Counted from the first letter of the stretch, positions 43,567-53,261 are shown. The stretch is 64,000 nucleotides of DNA from Anaeroplasmataceae bacterium (GCA_020025015.1 JAHHSV010000004.1:3490-67489); one strand, 5' to 3'. Made by a program: numbers and translations. Notes: a model not told the origin generated them from the sequence alone.

Positions 43567-45840
43567 TTATTTTTCTTCATTATCCTTACATTTTGGATTA
43601 GAGCAAACAATTTTACCATCTAATTCCATCATTGGACTACCACATTTATCACAGATTTGGTTTAAAGGCTTACCTGAAAAAAGCATTTTACATCTAGGGA
43701 AATTATCACAGCTATAGAAAACATTACCCTTATTTTTCCCCTTAGTTGCAACTCGCTTTATAATGTGACCCTTATGGCACTTTGGACATAAAATTGGCTC
43801 ATATAAATCAGTATCACTACAATTATTAGAGCAATATAGCTTACCCTCACTATCCCTTAGCATCATACTACCGCACTTTGGACATATCTCATTAGTAGGG
43901 ATGTCATTAAAGGCCGTCTTACAGCTTGGGAAGTTATCACAGGCATAAAAGGCCTTACCCTTATTTTTGCCTCTTGAAGCAATCTTTTTCACTAGATGAC
44001 CCTTGTGGCAAACTGGACAAATAATACCTGTATCCTCAGGCTCTTCCTTTTCTTCCTTCTTAATGTATTTACAATTAGGATAATTGCTGCAGGCAACAAA
44101 CTCACCATATTTACCCTTACGTAAAACTAAAGGACTACCGCATTCTGGACAAAGCTCACCCGTTTTCTTAGGCTCAAGCTTTGGCATATTCTTCTTAGCA
44201 TCCTCAAAAACAGGTAAGAATTCCTGATAGAATTCCTGTAATTCACTTAGCTCAGTTTTTTCACCCCTAGCGATAATATCTAGGCATTCCTCCATATTTG
44301 CTGTATAGCTTACATTAAATATAGATGGGAAAAATTCATCAAGCTTATCAGTTGTTAAAACACCCTGTTCAGTTGGAATAAGCTTCTTATCCTCAATTCT
44401 AATATAATCACGCTTAGTTAGGGTTTGCATGGTTTGAGCATAGGTTGAAGGTCTACCAATTCCCTTTTCCTCCATATCCTTAATTAAGGTTGCCTCAGTA
44501 TAACGGGCATGAGGCTTAGTTTCTAAATCCTTAATATTAATTTCAAGAGGCTTATAGGAATCGCCAACCTTAAAATCCGGAAGGAGCTTATCTAAGGCCT
44601 CGCTAGATTTACCAGCTAAGGCTAAATAGCCCTCAAAAATTAAGGTCTGACCTGAACAAGACCAAAGGGTATCACAGGCTGTAAAGTTAACCTTCTTATT
44701 CATAAATAAGGCTGGTGCCATTAATGAGGCTAAAGCCCTATCATAAATTAATTTATATAGCTTATATTCATCCGCACTTAAAAAGCGTTTAATTTCCTCA
44801 GGATTACGATAAACACTAGTAGGTCTAATCGCCTCATGCGCATTTTGAGCAAGCTTTTGCGTGCGCTCCTTAGCATGACCTAAATAGCTATTACCATAAT
44901 TATTAAGAATATAGGCTCTTGCTTCCTTCTTAAATATATCACTAATATGAGTTGAATCTGTACGCATATAGGTAATTAAACCAACGTGCATACCATTAAT
45001 TTCCTTACCCTCATATAGGCTTTGGGCAATAGTCATAGTTTTAGTAGATGAAAAGCCTAGCTTATTACTTGCATCCTGCTGTAGGGTTGAGGTTGTAAAT
45101 GGTGGCTTTGATTCACGCTTATTTTCCTTTTCGGTAACCTCAGCTACAACAAAATCGGTTAGCTTAGGAACTAAATCCTCTAATAACTTACGCTCTAAAA
45201 TCTTGTTAGTTGAGTTATTATACTTAACTAATTCTAATTTAAAATCCTTAAAGATAGCCTCAGCCTCATAGTATTTAGTTGGCACAAAGGCTAAAATTTC
45301 CTTTTCTAAATCACAAATCATCTTTAAGGCAACGCTTTGAACGCGTCCTGCACTCTTACTTTTAATACGGCTTTGTAAAAGCTTAGAAACCTTAAAACCA
45401 ATGATTCTATCTAAAATACGTCTAGTTTCCTGACTGCTAGTTAGATTTAAATCAATCCTTCGGGGATGTGAAAAGGCCTCCTTTACAGCAGGCTGAGTTA
45501 TTTCATGAAACTCTACTCTATTTAATTCATCAAAATCTAAACCAAGAACATTAGCTAAATGGTAGCTAATAGCCTCACCCTCACGATCCGGGTCGGTTGC
45601 AAGATAAACCTTAGCACCCTTGCATTCCTTTTTCAGATCATTAACAAGCTTTGTTTTATCCTTATTTATAATATATGTAGGCTTAAAGTCATTTTCAATA
45701 TCAATTCCAAGACCATCCTTGCCTGAAGTGGCTAAATCACAAATATGCCCCTTAGATGATAATACCTTAAAATCATCACCCATATAGGTTTCAATTGTCT
45801 TAGATTTTGTTGGTGACTCAACAATGATTATGTTCTTCAT
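43567..45840 (-). CDS. topA: DNA topoisomerase I
   Basis: This 757-residue type IA topoisomerase relaxes negative supercoils. The Toprim domain starts IIVESPTKSKTIE, with DPDREGEAISYHL. The catalytic Tyr is Tyr291 in GLITYMRTDSTHIS. The C-terminus has four Cys4 zinc-ribbon units, beginning CPECGSPLVLRKGKYGEF; two of them are of the CPVCHKGH/CPKCHKGH type with near-identical wording, so the tail looks internally duplicated. It has its own strong promoter and terminator. Confidence 0.97.
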   Translation of the reverse strand: MKNIIIVESPTKSKTIETYMGDDFKVLSSKGHICDLATSGKDGLGIDIENDFKPTYIINKDKTKLVNDLKKECKGAKVYLATDPDREGEAISYHLANVLGLDFDELNRVEFHEITQPAVKEAFSHPRRIDLNLTSSQETRRILDRIIGFKVSKLLQSRIKSKSAGRVQSVALKMICDLEKEILAFVPTKYYEAEAIFKDFKLELVKYNNSTNKILERKLLEDLVPKLTDFVVAEVTEKENKRESKPPFTTSTLQQDASNKLGFSSTKTMTIAQSLYEGKEINGMHVGLITYMRTDSTHISDIFKKEARAYILNNYGNSYLGHAKERTQKLAQNAHEAIRPTSVYRNPEEIKRFLSADEYKLYKLIYDRALASLMAPALFMNKKVNFTACDTLWSCSGQTLIFEGYLALAGKSSEALDKLLPDFKVGDSYKPLEINIKDLETKPHARYTEATLIKDMEEKGIGRPSTYAQTMQTLTKRDYIRIEDKKLIPTEQGVLTTDKLDEFFPSIFNVSYTANMEECLDIIARGEKTELSELQEFYQEFLPVFEDAKKNMPKLEPKKTGELCPECGSPLVLRKGKYGEFVACSNYPNCKYIKKEEKEEPEDTGIICPVCHKGHLVKKIASRGKNKGKAFYACDNFPSCKTAFNDIPTNEICPKCGSMMLRDSEGKLYCSNNCSDTDLYEPILCPKCHKGHIIKRVATKGKNKGNVFYSCDNFPRCKMLFSGKPLNQICDKCGSPMMELDGKIVCSNPKCKDNEEK

Positions 45841-45865
45841 CCTTATGCCCCCTTTTCATTTTACT

Positions 45866-45893
45866 ATTATATTTTTTATTTTAGTGATGTCAA
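45866..45893 (-). promoter_or_regulatory. Promoter of topA
   Basis: A perfect -35 TTGACA (45888-45893), a 16-base spacer and a perfect -10 TATAAT (45866-45871) lie about 25 bases before the start codon. Confidence 0.85.
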
Positions 45894-45950
45894 GCAAAAA
45901 AATGTGCTCCTTTTCCTTATATTTATATATAAATATACTTTTTTAAAATA

Positions 45951-45971
45951 AAAAAATCGCCAAAGCGATTT
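45951..45971 (-). terminator. Rho-independent terminator of rnhB
   Basis: AAATCGC and GCGATTT arms around a 4-base loop, then seven U residues. The stem includes part of the rnhB stop codon. Confidence 0.82.
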
Positions 45972-46638
45972 ATTTATCCTTAGTTTTAACAATATCAAAT
46001 AATGATAGCTGTCTACTCTCATTATAGTATTTACTTACTGGGTAATAGGTTTTACGATGAATTGGTGATGGGCCATACTTTTCTAAGGCTAAAACATGCT
46101 GCTTAGTGCAGTAGCCCTTATGTCTAGCAAAGCCATAATTAGGATATTTAAAATCCATCTTTTCCATATAATGATCACGTGTAACCTTGGCAATTATACT
46201 AGCGGCGGCTATACTAGCTGATTTAGCATCACCATGGATAATTGACTCATGAGGCATCTTTAGCTCTGATAAAGGCATTGCATCAATTAAGGAATAGTCA
46301 GGCTTTACCTTTAATTTATTAATAGCCTCAAGCATTCCCTTTTTGGTTGCTTGATAAATATTTAATTCATCAATTTCATCCTCATAGACAAAAACAACTG
46401 AAATAGCTAAGGCATTCTTTTCAATAACCTTATATAGCTCCTCACGTTTCTTAGCACTAAGCTTTTTACTATCATTAATTCCTTCTATTCTTAATAATGG
46501 TGGCATAACTACAGCCGCAACAACCACTGGACCAGCTAAAGGACCACGGCCTGCTTCATCACAGCCACAAACAAGCTTTAAGCCATTATCATATAGATAT
46601 TCTTCCTTTTGGTACAAATTAACCTTCTCTTCTGTCAT
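45970..46638 (-). CDS. rnhB: Ribonuclease HII
   Basis: This 222-residue RNase HII removes ribonucleotides from DNA and RNA-DNA hybrids. The catalytic acidic residues are visible: CGCDEAGRGPLAGPV (Asp-Glu), YSLIDAMP and GDAKSASIAAASIIAKVTRD. The ATG at 46638 follows AGGAG by 9 bases and overlaps the end of rbgA by 20 bases, the usual rbgA-rnhB arrangement of Firmicutes. Confidence 0.97.
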   Translation of the reverse strand: MTEEKVNLYQKEEYLYDNGLKLVCGCDEAGRGPLAGPVVVAAVVMPPLLRIEGINDSKKLSAKKREELYKVIEKNALAISVVFVYEDEIDELNIYQATKKGMLEAINKLKVKPDYSLIDAMPLSELKMPHESIIHGDAKSASIAAASIIAKVTRDHYMEKMDFKYPNYGFARHKGYCTKQHVLALEKYGPSPIHRKTYYPVSKYYNESRQLSLFDIVKTKDK

Positions 46639-47476
46639 AGCTTATAGCTCCTATCTTAGCGTTCTTAACATCCTGTAAGAAAGCCTTATAGACCTTCTCA
46701 TAGTCTATTTCGCCACCCTTACGTAGGCAGCCCCTATTTTTACCGATTTCTGCAATAATATCCTCTGTATTCTCTAGGCTTTCTAAGCGATAGCGAGCCT
46801 TTAATAAATCAGGATAATATTCCTTTAAATAACCTATACCAAAAACAGTTAATTCTCTAATTGGTAATAATTCATCCTTAATTGAACCACATAAAGCCAA
46901 GCGTAAGGCTACATCATTTGATTCAAACTTAGGCCATAAAATACCAGGTGTATCTAATAGTAAAAATTCATTATTTATTTTTATCCAAATATTAGAATTT
47001 TTAGTTACACCAGGCTTATTGCCCGTATTTAAGGATTTTTTACCAGCAATCTTATTAATAAAGGTTGATTTACCAACGTTTGGTATACCAACTACCATTA
47101 TCTTTATTTCCTTATTAATAATGCCCTTTTTTTGTCTTCTTTCAATAATACTAGCACTAGCCTTTTTTATGTAGGGCTTAATTAAATTACAATTCTTACC
47201 ACCAACTAAATCAACATCTAAGGCAAAGGCTCCACCAGCCTCATATTCATTAATAAATTTCTTAGTTTGCACTGGATCAGCCATATCAGACTTGCATAAA
47301 ATAATTAGCTTATTCTTTTCTCCAATTAAGCTATTTAGCATTGGATTGGCTGAAGAATCAGGTATTCTTGCATCCCTTAATTCAATTACTAAATCAATAA
47401 GCTTAAGCTTTTCCTGTAGCTCACGGCGTGTCTTTGCCATATGACCAGGGAACCAGTTAATATTTAAATTTTCCAT
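46619..47476 (-). CDS. rbgA: Ribosome biogenesis GTPase RbgA (YlqF)
   Basis: This 285-residue circularly permuted GTPase is required for late 50S assembly. It begins ENLNINWFPGHMAKTRRE. G4 is KSDMAD, G1 is GIPNVGKST, and G3 is DTPGI in permuted order. A C-terminal ANTAR-like helical domain follows. A GTG at 47485 is possible, but ATG 47476 sits 8 bases after GAGG and matches the family N-terminus, so it is preferred. Confidence 0.96.
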   Translation of the reverse strand: MENLNINWFPGHMAKTRRELQEKLKLIDLVIELRDARIPDSSANPMLNSLIGEKNKLIILCKSDMADPVQTKKFINEYEAGGAFALDVDLVGGKNCNLIKPYIKKASASIIERRQKKGIINKEIKIMVVGIPNVGKSTFINKIAGKKSLNTGNKPGVTKNSNIWIKINNEFLLLDTPGILWPKFESNDVALRLALCGSIKDELLPIRELTVFGIGYLKEYYPDLLKARYRLESLENTEDIIAEIGKNRGCLRKGGEIDYEKVYKAFLQDVKNAKIGAISYDRREG

Positions 47477-47517
47477 TCTCTCCACCTCACTTAAGACTTA
47501 TTTTTTTAGGCTCTAAT

Positions 47518-47545
47518 ATTATATCATCTAATTTTAATATTCAAA
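47518..47545 (-). promoter_or_regulatory. Probable promoter of rbgA-rnhB
   Basis: The -10 TATAAT (47518-47523), a 16-base spacer and a -35-like TTTGAA (47540-47545) are visible. Confidence 0.5.
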
Positions 47546-47563
47546 GCTTATTTTTAAATTATT

Positions 47564-48505
47564 CTAATTTCCCGTAATAATATTCTTATCTGGATTACCA
47601 ATTTTATTAAATGGATAATATCTAAAAATAACCCTACCTAAAATATCCTCATTATCTACCAAGCCAAAATATCTACTATCATAGCTATTTAAGCGATTGT
47701 CACCAAGCAATAAAGCCTTACCCTTTGGAATAGTATAGCTTAATGATTCTTCTACCGAATAGCCAGTTATTTTCTTCCACTCAGCCTGCGAAAGCTTTCT
47801 TTCAACCAATCTATTATTGGCATACATATAATATGAATCATCATATGGATTCTTTTTAATAATTAATTTTTCCTCTTCCTTAGCGGCAATTCTTTTAATA
47901 TAAAATTCCTGAGCCTCAAACCTATTATCTATACCAACCTCATTATTATGAGAGGAACTATATTTATTGGCATCTAGAACAACAACATCATCGACATTTG
48001 GCTCATATAAAAAATGCCATATCATAACCTTATCCCCTGAATTAAAGGTATTATTCATAGAATTACCCTCAATTGTAACTGGAGTTATTAAAAACATAAT
48101 AATAAAGTTAATGGAAACTAATATCTCTAGGATAAATATAATTAAATCATAGGCCTTAAAGCTTTTTAAATAAAGCTTAACATCACTAGATACTAGAGTC
48201 TTATTCTTATATAAAAGAAATAAGCCCATAATAAGCTCGACACCAACTAAAATACCAAGACAGGTAAAGTAATAGCCAGTTGGCGAAAAATAAACCTCAT
48301 GGCTAAAAACCGTATCAGCTGTGATTACCGCAAGCTTAGAAATCTTTTTTGCAAAAACTAAGGAAACAATAAGCATTATAGAAAAAACAGAAAAGCGGAT
48401 GAAAGAAGCAATATAAATATGCTTAGTTGTTTCTAATATATCTTCTTTAGTTAAAGTATTATTTAAAATTGCATTCTCTAAATACTTACGCTTTTCCTTC
48501 TTCAT
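47564..48505 (-). CDS. lepB: Signal peptidase I with extra N-terminal membrane domain
   Basis: This 313-residue signal peptidase removes signal peptides from exported proteins. Ser149 in EGNSMNN is the nucleophile, Lys204 in YIKRIAA the general base, and GDNRLNSYDSRYFG the conserved C-terminal box. It is much longer than single-anchor Gram-positive enzymes (about 180 residues). Hydrophobic helices at about 31-52, 79-98 and 119-141 precede the catalytic domain. The last is the normal anchor; the first two are additional. The gene lies 2 bases after ftsK, so it is in that operon. Confidence 0.92.
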   Translation of the reverse strand: MKKEKRKYLENAILNNTLTKEDILETTKHIYIASFIRFSVFSIMLIVSLVFAKKISKLAVITADTVFSHEVYFSPTGYYFTCLGILVGVELIMGLFLLYKNKTLVSSDVKLYLKSFKAYDLIIFILEILVSINFIIMFLITPVTIEGNSMNNTFNSGDKVMIWHFLYEPNVDDVVVLDANKYSSSHNNEVGIDNRFEAQEFYIKRIAAKEEEKLIIKKNPYDDSYYMYANNRLVERKLSQAEWKKITGYSVEESLSYTIPKGKALLLGDNRLNSYDSRYFGLVDNEDILGRVIFRYYPFNKIGNPDKNIITGN

Positions 48506-48507
48506 TC

Positions 48508-50619
48508 TTAATCCTCTTTACCAAACATTCTATCAAGCTCAGCCTGATCAACTAAAACCGTACGAGCCTTAGTTCCGCCAGCCTTGCTGCCAACTATATT
48601 TCTTTCCTCTAGCATTTGAACTATTCTTTGAGCACGCTGCCAGCCAAAGCTAAAGTTTCCTTGAATTGAATTAATTGAGCAGGTTCCATTTTCAATACAG
48701 AATGAGGCAACCTCATATAATACTGCATCATCCTCAATGTGGCTACTTGCTCCACCAAAATTAAAGCCAGATGTTCTTTGGCTATCAAGCTGCTTTTGTA
48801 AATCATCATGAGTGAAAATATAATCAGGGGCTGCTTGCTCACGAATGTAATCACAAACATCATTGATTTCATCATCACTGATGAACGCACCCTGAACACG
48901 CTCAGGAGCATTATTATCCTTAATTAGCATATCTCCACGACCTAATAGATTTTCAGCGCCACCCTCATCTAAAATTGTACTAGAATCGACTGCACTGGCA
49001 ACCCTAAAGGCTAAACGTGTAGGAATGTTAGCCTTAATTGAACCCTTAACAACATCAACAGTAGGTCTTTGGGTTGCAACGATTAAATGAATACCAGCGG
49101 CACGAGCCTTTTGGGTAATACGCTTAATTGAATCCTCAACATCACTTGAGCAGGTCATCATTAAGTCAGCCAACTCATCGATAATAATAACGATATATGA
49201 CATTTTTGGCGCATTAATCTTATGATTCTTAACCTTTTCATTATAGGTCTCAATATTACGAACACGGGCCTCACTTAATAGATCATAACGACGTTCCATC
49301 TCATCTACTGCCCACTTTAAGCCTAAGCTTGCCATTTCAGGAACACTAATAACTGGAGTTACTAAATGAGGAAGCTCCTCATAGAAGCTTAGCTCAACTC
49401 GCTTAGGGTCAATTAATATAAGCTTTAATTCGTCTGGCTTATTCTTAATTAATAAAGAAATAAGCATAGTATTCATACATACTGACTTACCACTCTTGGT
49501 TGCACCAGCAACTAAGCAGTGAGGCATATCATCAATGGTTCTTCTAATAACCTGATTATCAATATTACGACCTAAGGAAACCCTTAATGGCTTACCATCA
49601 TGAACAAAGTCCTCATCAACAATATCACCAAAATACACAGCTTCAGTTTTATCATTAGGTACCTCAATACCTACAGTAGTCTTACCTGGAATTGGTGCTA
49701 AAATACGAATACTCTTAGCTCCTAATGACATTTGAAAGTTTTCTGTTAAGGCTGAAAAACGGTTAACCTTAACACCTGCCTCTAGCATTATTTCATAACG
49801 CGTAAAGGCAGGACCCTTAATATAGTTTACAACCTCACCATCAATATCAAAATCCTGTAGTAGGGTATTAATAATATCCTTCTTTTGAATTAACCATTCA
49901 GGAACCTCATCTGATTCACCACTAGAATGATTAAAGATTGATAAAGGAGGAAGCACGTAATCATCATATTTATCATATGATACCTCTAGTTCTTTTGTTT
50001 CCTCTTCCTCTAGTGATACCTCTTTATTTACTGGGGCCTTTTCAATAGGCTTATAGATAGGCTTAGGGTCTTCTATTGAAGGCTCATCATTTTCTTCCTC
50101 TATATCTTCATCATCTAAGCTTAAATCTAAATGTAGGCTTGACTTTAATTCTTCATAAATTTCTTTTGTTTCCTCTTCAGTAGCCTCATCCTCTGGCTTT
50201 TCTAAAGGCTCATACTCTTCTACAAAGCTGAAGCTTGGCTGAGGCTCCTCAATAGGCTCTTCTACAGCTGGAGTAGCCTTAGGCTTTTCGTCCTCATAAA
50301 CTGTACCATACGCTTCCTGACGCTTCTTTTCATTAAGCATTTGGAAATCATAATACTTTGTACCATATTTACGGATTAATTCCTCATCGCTAATATGCTT
50401 TTCATTTTTAGGCCTAAATGCATCATAGGCCTTATCAACATTAATTTGACCGCTATTATCACGGACCTTAATATTATCCTTTACTCTGCTACCATAAAAA
50501 GGACTAGCCGCAATAGTCTTTTCAAAGCCTGGCTTAATCTTTTTTAAGCCCTCATATTCTGGTTCAATTTGTGGAATATGAAATTTTTCTTTAACTATTA
50601 TTTTCTTGGTATTCTTCAT
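48508..50619 (-). CDS. ftsK: FtsK/SpoIIIE-type DNA translocase lacking the membrane domain
   Basis: This 703-residue DNA pump acts in chromosome segregation at division. From about residue 245 it has the alpha-beta motor: Walker A GATKSGKSV, Walker B IIIIDELADL and TQRPTVDVVKG. From about 635 it has a gamma winged-helix with INSIQGNFSFGWQRAQRIV, which reads orienting DNA sequences. Residues 1-230 are an acidic, Glu/Pro-rich, probably disordered linker with no hydrophobic helix, so the usual 4-helix anchor is missing. Its start overlaps by 29 bases a gene for a membrane protein (50591-51379), which could supply the anchor; that is inference. Confidence 0.93.
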   Translation of the reverse strand: MKNTKKIIVKEKFHIPQIEPEYEGLKKIKPGFEKTIAASPFYGSRVKDNIKVRDNSGQINVDKAYDAFRPKNEKHISDEELIRKYGTKYYDFQMLNEKKRQEAYGTVYEDEKPKATPAVEEPIEEPQPSFSFVEEYEPLEKPEDEATEEETKEIYEELKSSLHLDLSLDDEDIEEENDEPSIEDPKPIYKPIEKAPVNKEVSLEEEETKELEVSYDKYDDYVLPPLSIFNHSSGESDEVPEWLIQKKDIINTLLQDFDIDGEVVNYIKGPAFTRYEIMLEAGVKVNRFSALTENFQMSLGAKSIRILAPIPGKTTVGIEVPNDKTEAVYFGDIVDEDFVHDGKPLRVSLGRNIDNQVIRRTIDDMPHCLVAGATKSGKSVCMNTMLISLLIKNKPDELKLILIDPKRVELSFYEELPHLVTPVISVPEMASLGLKWAVDEMERRYDLLSEARVRNIETYNEKVKNHKINAPKMSYIVIIIDELADLMMTCSSDVEDSIKRITQKARAAGIHLIVATQRPTVDVVKGSIKANIPTRLAFRVASAVDSSTILDEGGAENLLGRGDMLIKDNNAPERVQGAFISDDEINDVCDYIREQAAPDYIFTHDDLQKQLDSQRTSGFNFGGASSHIEDDAVLYEVASFCIENGTCSINSIQGNFSFGWQRAQRIVQMLEERNIVGSKAGGTKARTVLVDQAELDRMFGKED

Positions 50620-51379
50620 CTAAGCCTTCCTCCTTTAGATCATTATCTAGCTCATTTAAGATAAGCTCTGTACCAGAATCTATCTCGCTAGCAACATTGA
50701 AAACCTTCTTTGAATAAATTTTGTAGGTTTCCTCACCTACAATACCAATAACAATTAAGCAAATTTTATTGATAATAATATTCATTGCACCATCTATAAC
50801 TAGCTTACGGGCCCACCACAATGGGTTAATTAAATTAATAACCTTACGGGTAGCCGTAAAAGCTGACATTAGCTTATATTTTTTAGTGGCCTTAATAATT
50901 GAATTTTCATCAACCTTACGCTTTACATCTGTCAAATTCATAATGGTTGATAGCTTAACCTTTTTAAGCATTTTTAAGGCTTTATTATCCAAAACCTCAT
51001 CTACTCTTTTATTTATATAGGTAGACAAAAGCATAATTTCATCAACCGAAAGCTCTAATAAGGGATGATTACTATCAGGGAAAAAGGCCGAAGCTGTATC
51101 AATTGCTAAATTTTTGCATAGGCCTAAGGCATATTCGATATTTTTTTGCCCCTTTAGCTTTTTTTCCTTAAAGGCTTCCTTGGTTAAATCAATACGCTTA
51201 ACCATTTCCTCTGGACTTAAATCAGCAGTTGCCTTAACAATCTTCGTCTTGTTTTTTAAATTAGTTAAGACAACTAAAAGATAAATTAAAAAGGTGATTG
51301 ATACGCCAGCAAATATTCCAGCTAAAAAGCCAAATAGCATTGACCAATCAAATTTAACTTGAATTAAAAAGCTCAGCAT
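50591..51379 (-). CDS. Membrane protein of unknown function preceding ftsK
   Basis: I do not recognise this 262-residue protein. It has an N-terminal hydrophobic stretch (about residues 14-36). A basic helical segment with LSPEEMVKRIDLTKEAFKEKK follows, then a central region with FFPDSNHPLLELSVDEIMLLSTYINKRVDE. A second hydrophobic segment (about 205-220, INKICLIVIGIVG) and an acidic tail complete it. ATG 51379 follows GGAGG by 8 bases; a GTG at 51388 is less likely. It is the first gene of the ftsK-lepB operon and overlaps ftsK by 29 bases, so a structural partnership with the anchor-less FtsK is plausible but unproven. Confidence 0.78.
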   Translation of the reverse strand: MLSFLIQVKFDWSMLFGFLAGIFAGVSITFLIYLLVVLTNLKNKTKIVKATADLSPEEMVKRIDLTKEAFKEKKLKGQKNIEYALGLCKNLAIDTASAFFPDSNHPLLELSVDEIMLLSTYINKRVDEVLDNKALKMLKKVKLSTIMNLTDVKRKVDENSIIKATKKYKLMSAFTATRKVINLINPLWWARKLVIDGAMNIIINKICLIVIGIVGEETYKIYSKKVFNVASEIDSGTELILNELDNDLKEEGLDEEYQENNS

Positions 51380-51402
51380 AAATCGCACCTCCAGTCTTTA
51401 TT

Positions 51403-51431
51403 ATTATAGCATTTTTAAAATTATTTTTAAA
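51403..51431 (-). promoter_or_regulatory. Promoter of the ftsK-lepB operon
   Basis: The extended -10 TGCTATAAT, with TATAAT at 51403-51408, lies 17 bases from a -35-like TTTAAA (51426-51431). Confidence 0.65.
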
Positions 51432-51454
51432 GAATTTATGACTATTAAAATTCA

Positions 51455-51480
51455 AAGGGTAGGCTCATTTTCCTACCCTT
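51455..51480 (-). terminator. Probable terminator of the prfB-yitT-recX-mutS-like operon
   Basis: Nine-base arms AAGGGTAGG and CCTACCCTT enclose an 8-base loop, followed by TGAATTTTAA. The U-run is interrupted. Confidence 0.65.
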
Positions 51481-51487
51481 AAATTTA

Positions 51488-53245
51488 CTATTTAATTAAT
51501 CCTGAGGCTTTCAACAAGAAGATTGCGTTTGTCGAATTAGACTTTCCTTTTTTCAAGGTATAATCAAAGGAAATATGGGTATAATCCTCATCATATAGCT
51601 CACTAAAATGATAATTTTCAATATTAGGTAAATCACATAGCTCAAAGTCATGGGTACTTACTAAATGGTCATAATCTAATTCAGCTAGCTTCTCAATTAG
51701 CTTAGTAGCACCATAGATTCTGTCTAAGGTATTTGTGCCCTTAAATATTTCATCAATTAAGCAAAGCTTACGTGCTGTGCTAGTATCCTCTATCATTTCT
51801 CTAATCTTTTCAATTTCGGCATAGAAGGTTGATACACCTTCACTTAATTCATCCTTAATTCTTAAGGATGTATATAATTCATAGCGAGGTGAGGTATAGC
51901 TATCAGCTAAAACAACGGATCCTGCCATAAATAAAATTGTATTTGTCGCAATTGTTCTTAAGAAGGTTGTCTTACCAGCCATATTAGAGCCTGTTAAAAT
52001 TACACCCTTATTGTAAGTAAAGCTATTAGCTATACAATCCTTAACTAAAGGATTAGCTAAATTAACAAAGGAAAGCTTTTCTCCTTCTACTGGAATACAA
52101 GAATTGTAATCAGCCTTAACATTCGCAAAAGAGGTTAAATTTTCTAAGTCACTAATAGTTTTAAAAACATTATCAAGCTTTTCTATATTGACATTATACT
52201 TAATTGAAATTGCTTGAAATATTCCTTCAAAGCAGAATAATGCATTAAAAATAAACATGAAAATTGGATTATTTTTATAGCTCATTATTGACCAAAAATG
52301 GTTAGCCTTATTCAAATCATTACGTAAGCCTAAAAAGTATTCCTTGGTATACTTAGGATCAATAAAGGTATAATCAACATCAGTTAAGCTCTTTAAGGTT
52401 AAACGATAGCCTGCTAAGGAATTTGAAATTGCAATCGAATTAATTTTATTTAAATCATCCTTAAAGTATGTTGAATAGTATAGATTAATGATTGGGATAA
52501 AAATATAGCTATAGAAAGGTAAAACATTAAAGATGGGTAATAATATGATAATTAAATCTAATAAATAAACTAAAATTAAGCCATATATTTTGTTCTTCTT
52601 TAATGTGAAATTACTACCTAAAATGTTAAGATAATCCTTATATTCCATATCCATTTTAGTTTCATTCAAGGCAAGGCTTGCCTCTAGATTTATCATTCTT
52701 TCATCTTCACCTAGACGATTGATTTTTTCTCTAAAGCCATTAGCCACACGCTTTTCATAATATTTATTACCTTCAACTAAGGAATTGGCTAATTCCTCAC
52801 GGCCTAATATAGAATGAGCATTAGTAATGCTTTGATATAGGCTTCTATCACCAAATAAATCAATATCCTCAACTAAATACTTAATTCTCTTTGATTTTTT
52901 AGAATATTTTCTTTTAAACTCTAGGCCCTTATCAAAAAAGCCCTGATTATTATAGGTCTTACCAACACGACGAGCTTCATGGCGCTTAAAGCTTAATAAA
53001 ATTAGCTTATATAGCTTTTCTAAATAATAGTATTTCCTCGATAAAACAGCAACCAAAATTAGACCAACTAGGCCTAAAGCTGCTAGTATTAAAAATATGT
53101 AGTTGTAATTTAAGCTTAAATAGCAAATAAAGAAGATAATCATTATAACGAACATAATAATGCGTAATAATCCGATTCGGTCTAGAATTCGCTTATTTTT
53201 CTTCTCTAAAGCTAAATATTTTTCCTCATTTTTTAAATCTAACAT
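51488..53245 (-). CDS. Membrane-anchored MutS-family ATPase
   Basis: This 585-residue protein has the MutS domain V ATPase at its C-terminus: Walker A GSNMAGKTT (Lys425), Walker B KLCLIDEIFKGTNTLDR, and STHDFELCDL. It lacks the MutS mismatch-recognition domain. Instead it has two N-terminal hydrophobic helices (about 25-70) and another hydrophobic hairpin near 222-262, so it should sit in the membrane. Such membrane MutS-like proteins occur in Firmicutes, with no established function. A role in canonical mismatch repair is unlikely. It is the last gene of an operon with prfB, a YitT protein and recX. Confidence 0.9.
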   Translation of the reverse strand: MLDLKNEEKYLALEKKNKRILDRIGLLRIIMFVIMIIFFICYLSLNYNYIFLILAALGLVGLILVAVLSRKYYYLEKLYKLILLSFKRHEARRVGKTYNNQGFFDKGLEFKRKYSKKSKRIKYLVEDIDLFGDRSLYQSITNAHSILGREELANSLVEGNKYYEKRVANGFREKINRLGEDERMINLEASLALNETKMDMEYKDYLNILGSNFTLKKNKIYGLILVYLLDLIIILLPIFNVLPFYSYIFIPIINLYYSTYFKDDLNKINSIAISNSLAGYRLTLKSLTDVDYTFIDPKYTKEYFLGLRNDLNKANHFWSIMSYKNNPIFMFIFNALFCFEGIFQAISIKYNVNIEKLDNVFKTISDLENLTSFANVKADYNSCIPVEGEKLSFVNLANPLVKDCIANSFTYNKGVILTGSNMAGKTTFLRTIATNTILFMAGSVVLADSYTSPRYELYTSLRIKDELSEGVSTFYAEIEKIREMIEDTSTARKLCLIDEIFKGTNTLDRIYGATKLIEKLAELDYDHLVSTHDFELCDLPNIENYHFSELYDEDYTHISFDYTLKKGKSNSTNAIFLLKASGLIK

Positions 53246-53261
53246 TAATAAAACCTTCCTT

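Noticed and set aside
48621..48911. Open frame of 96 codons on the same strand inside ftsK
   Set aside because: It lies out of frame inside the conserved FtsK motor and gamma region, which is clearly the coding frame.
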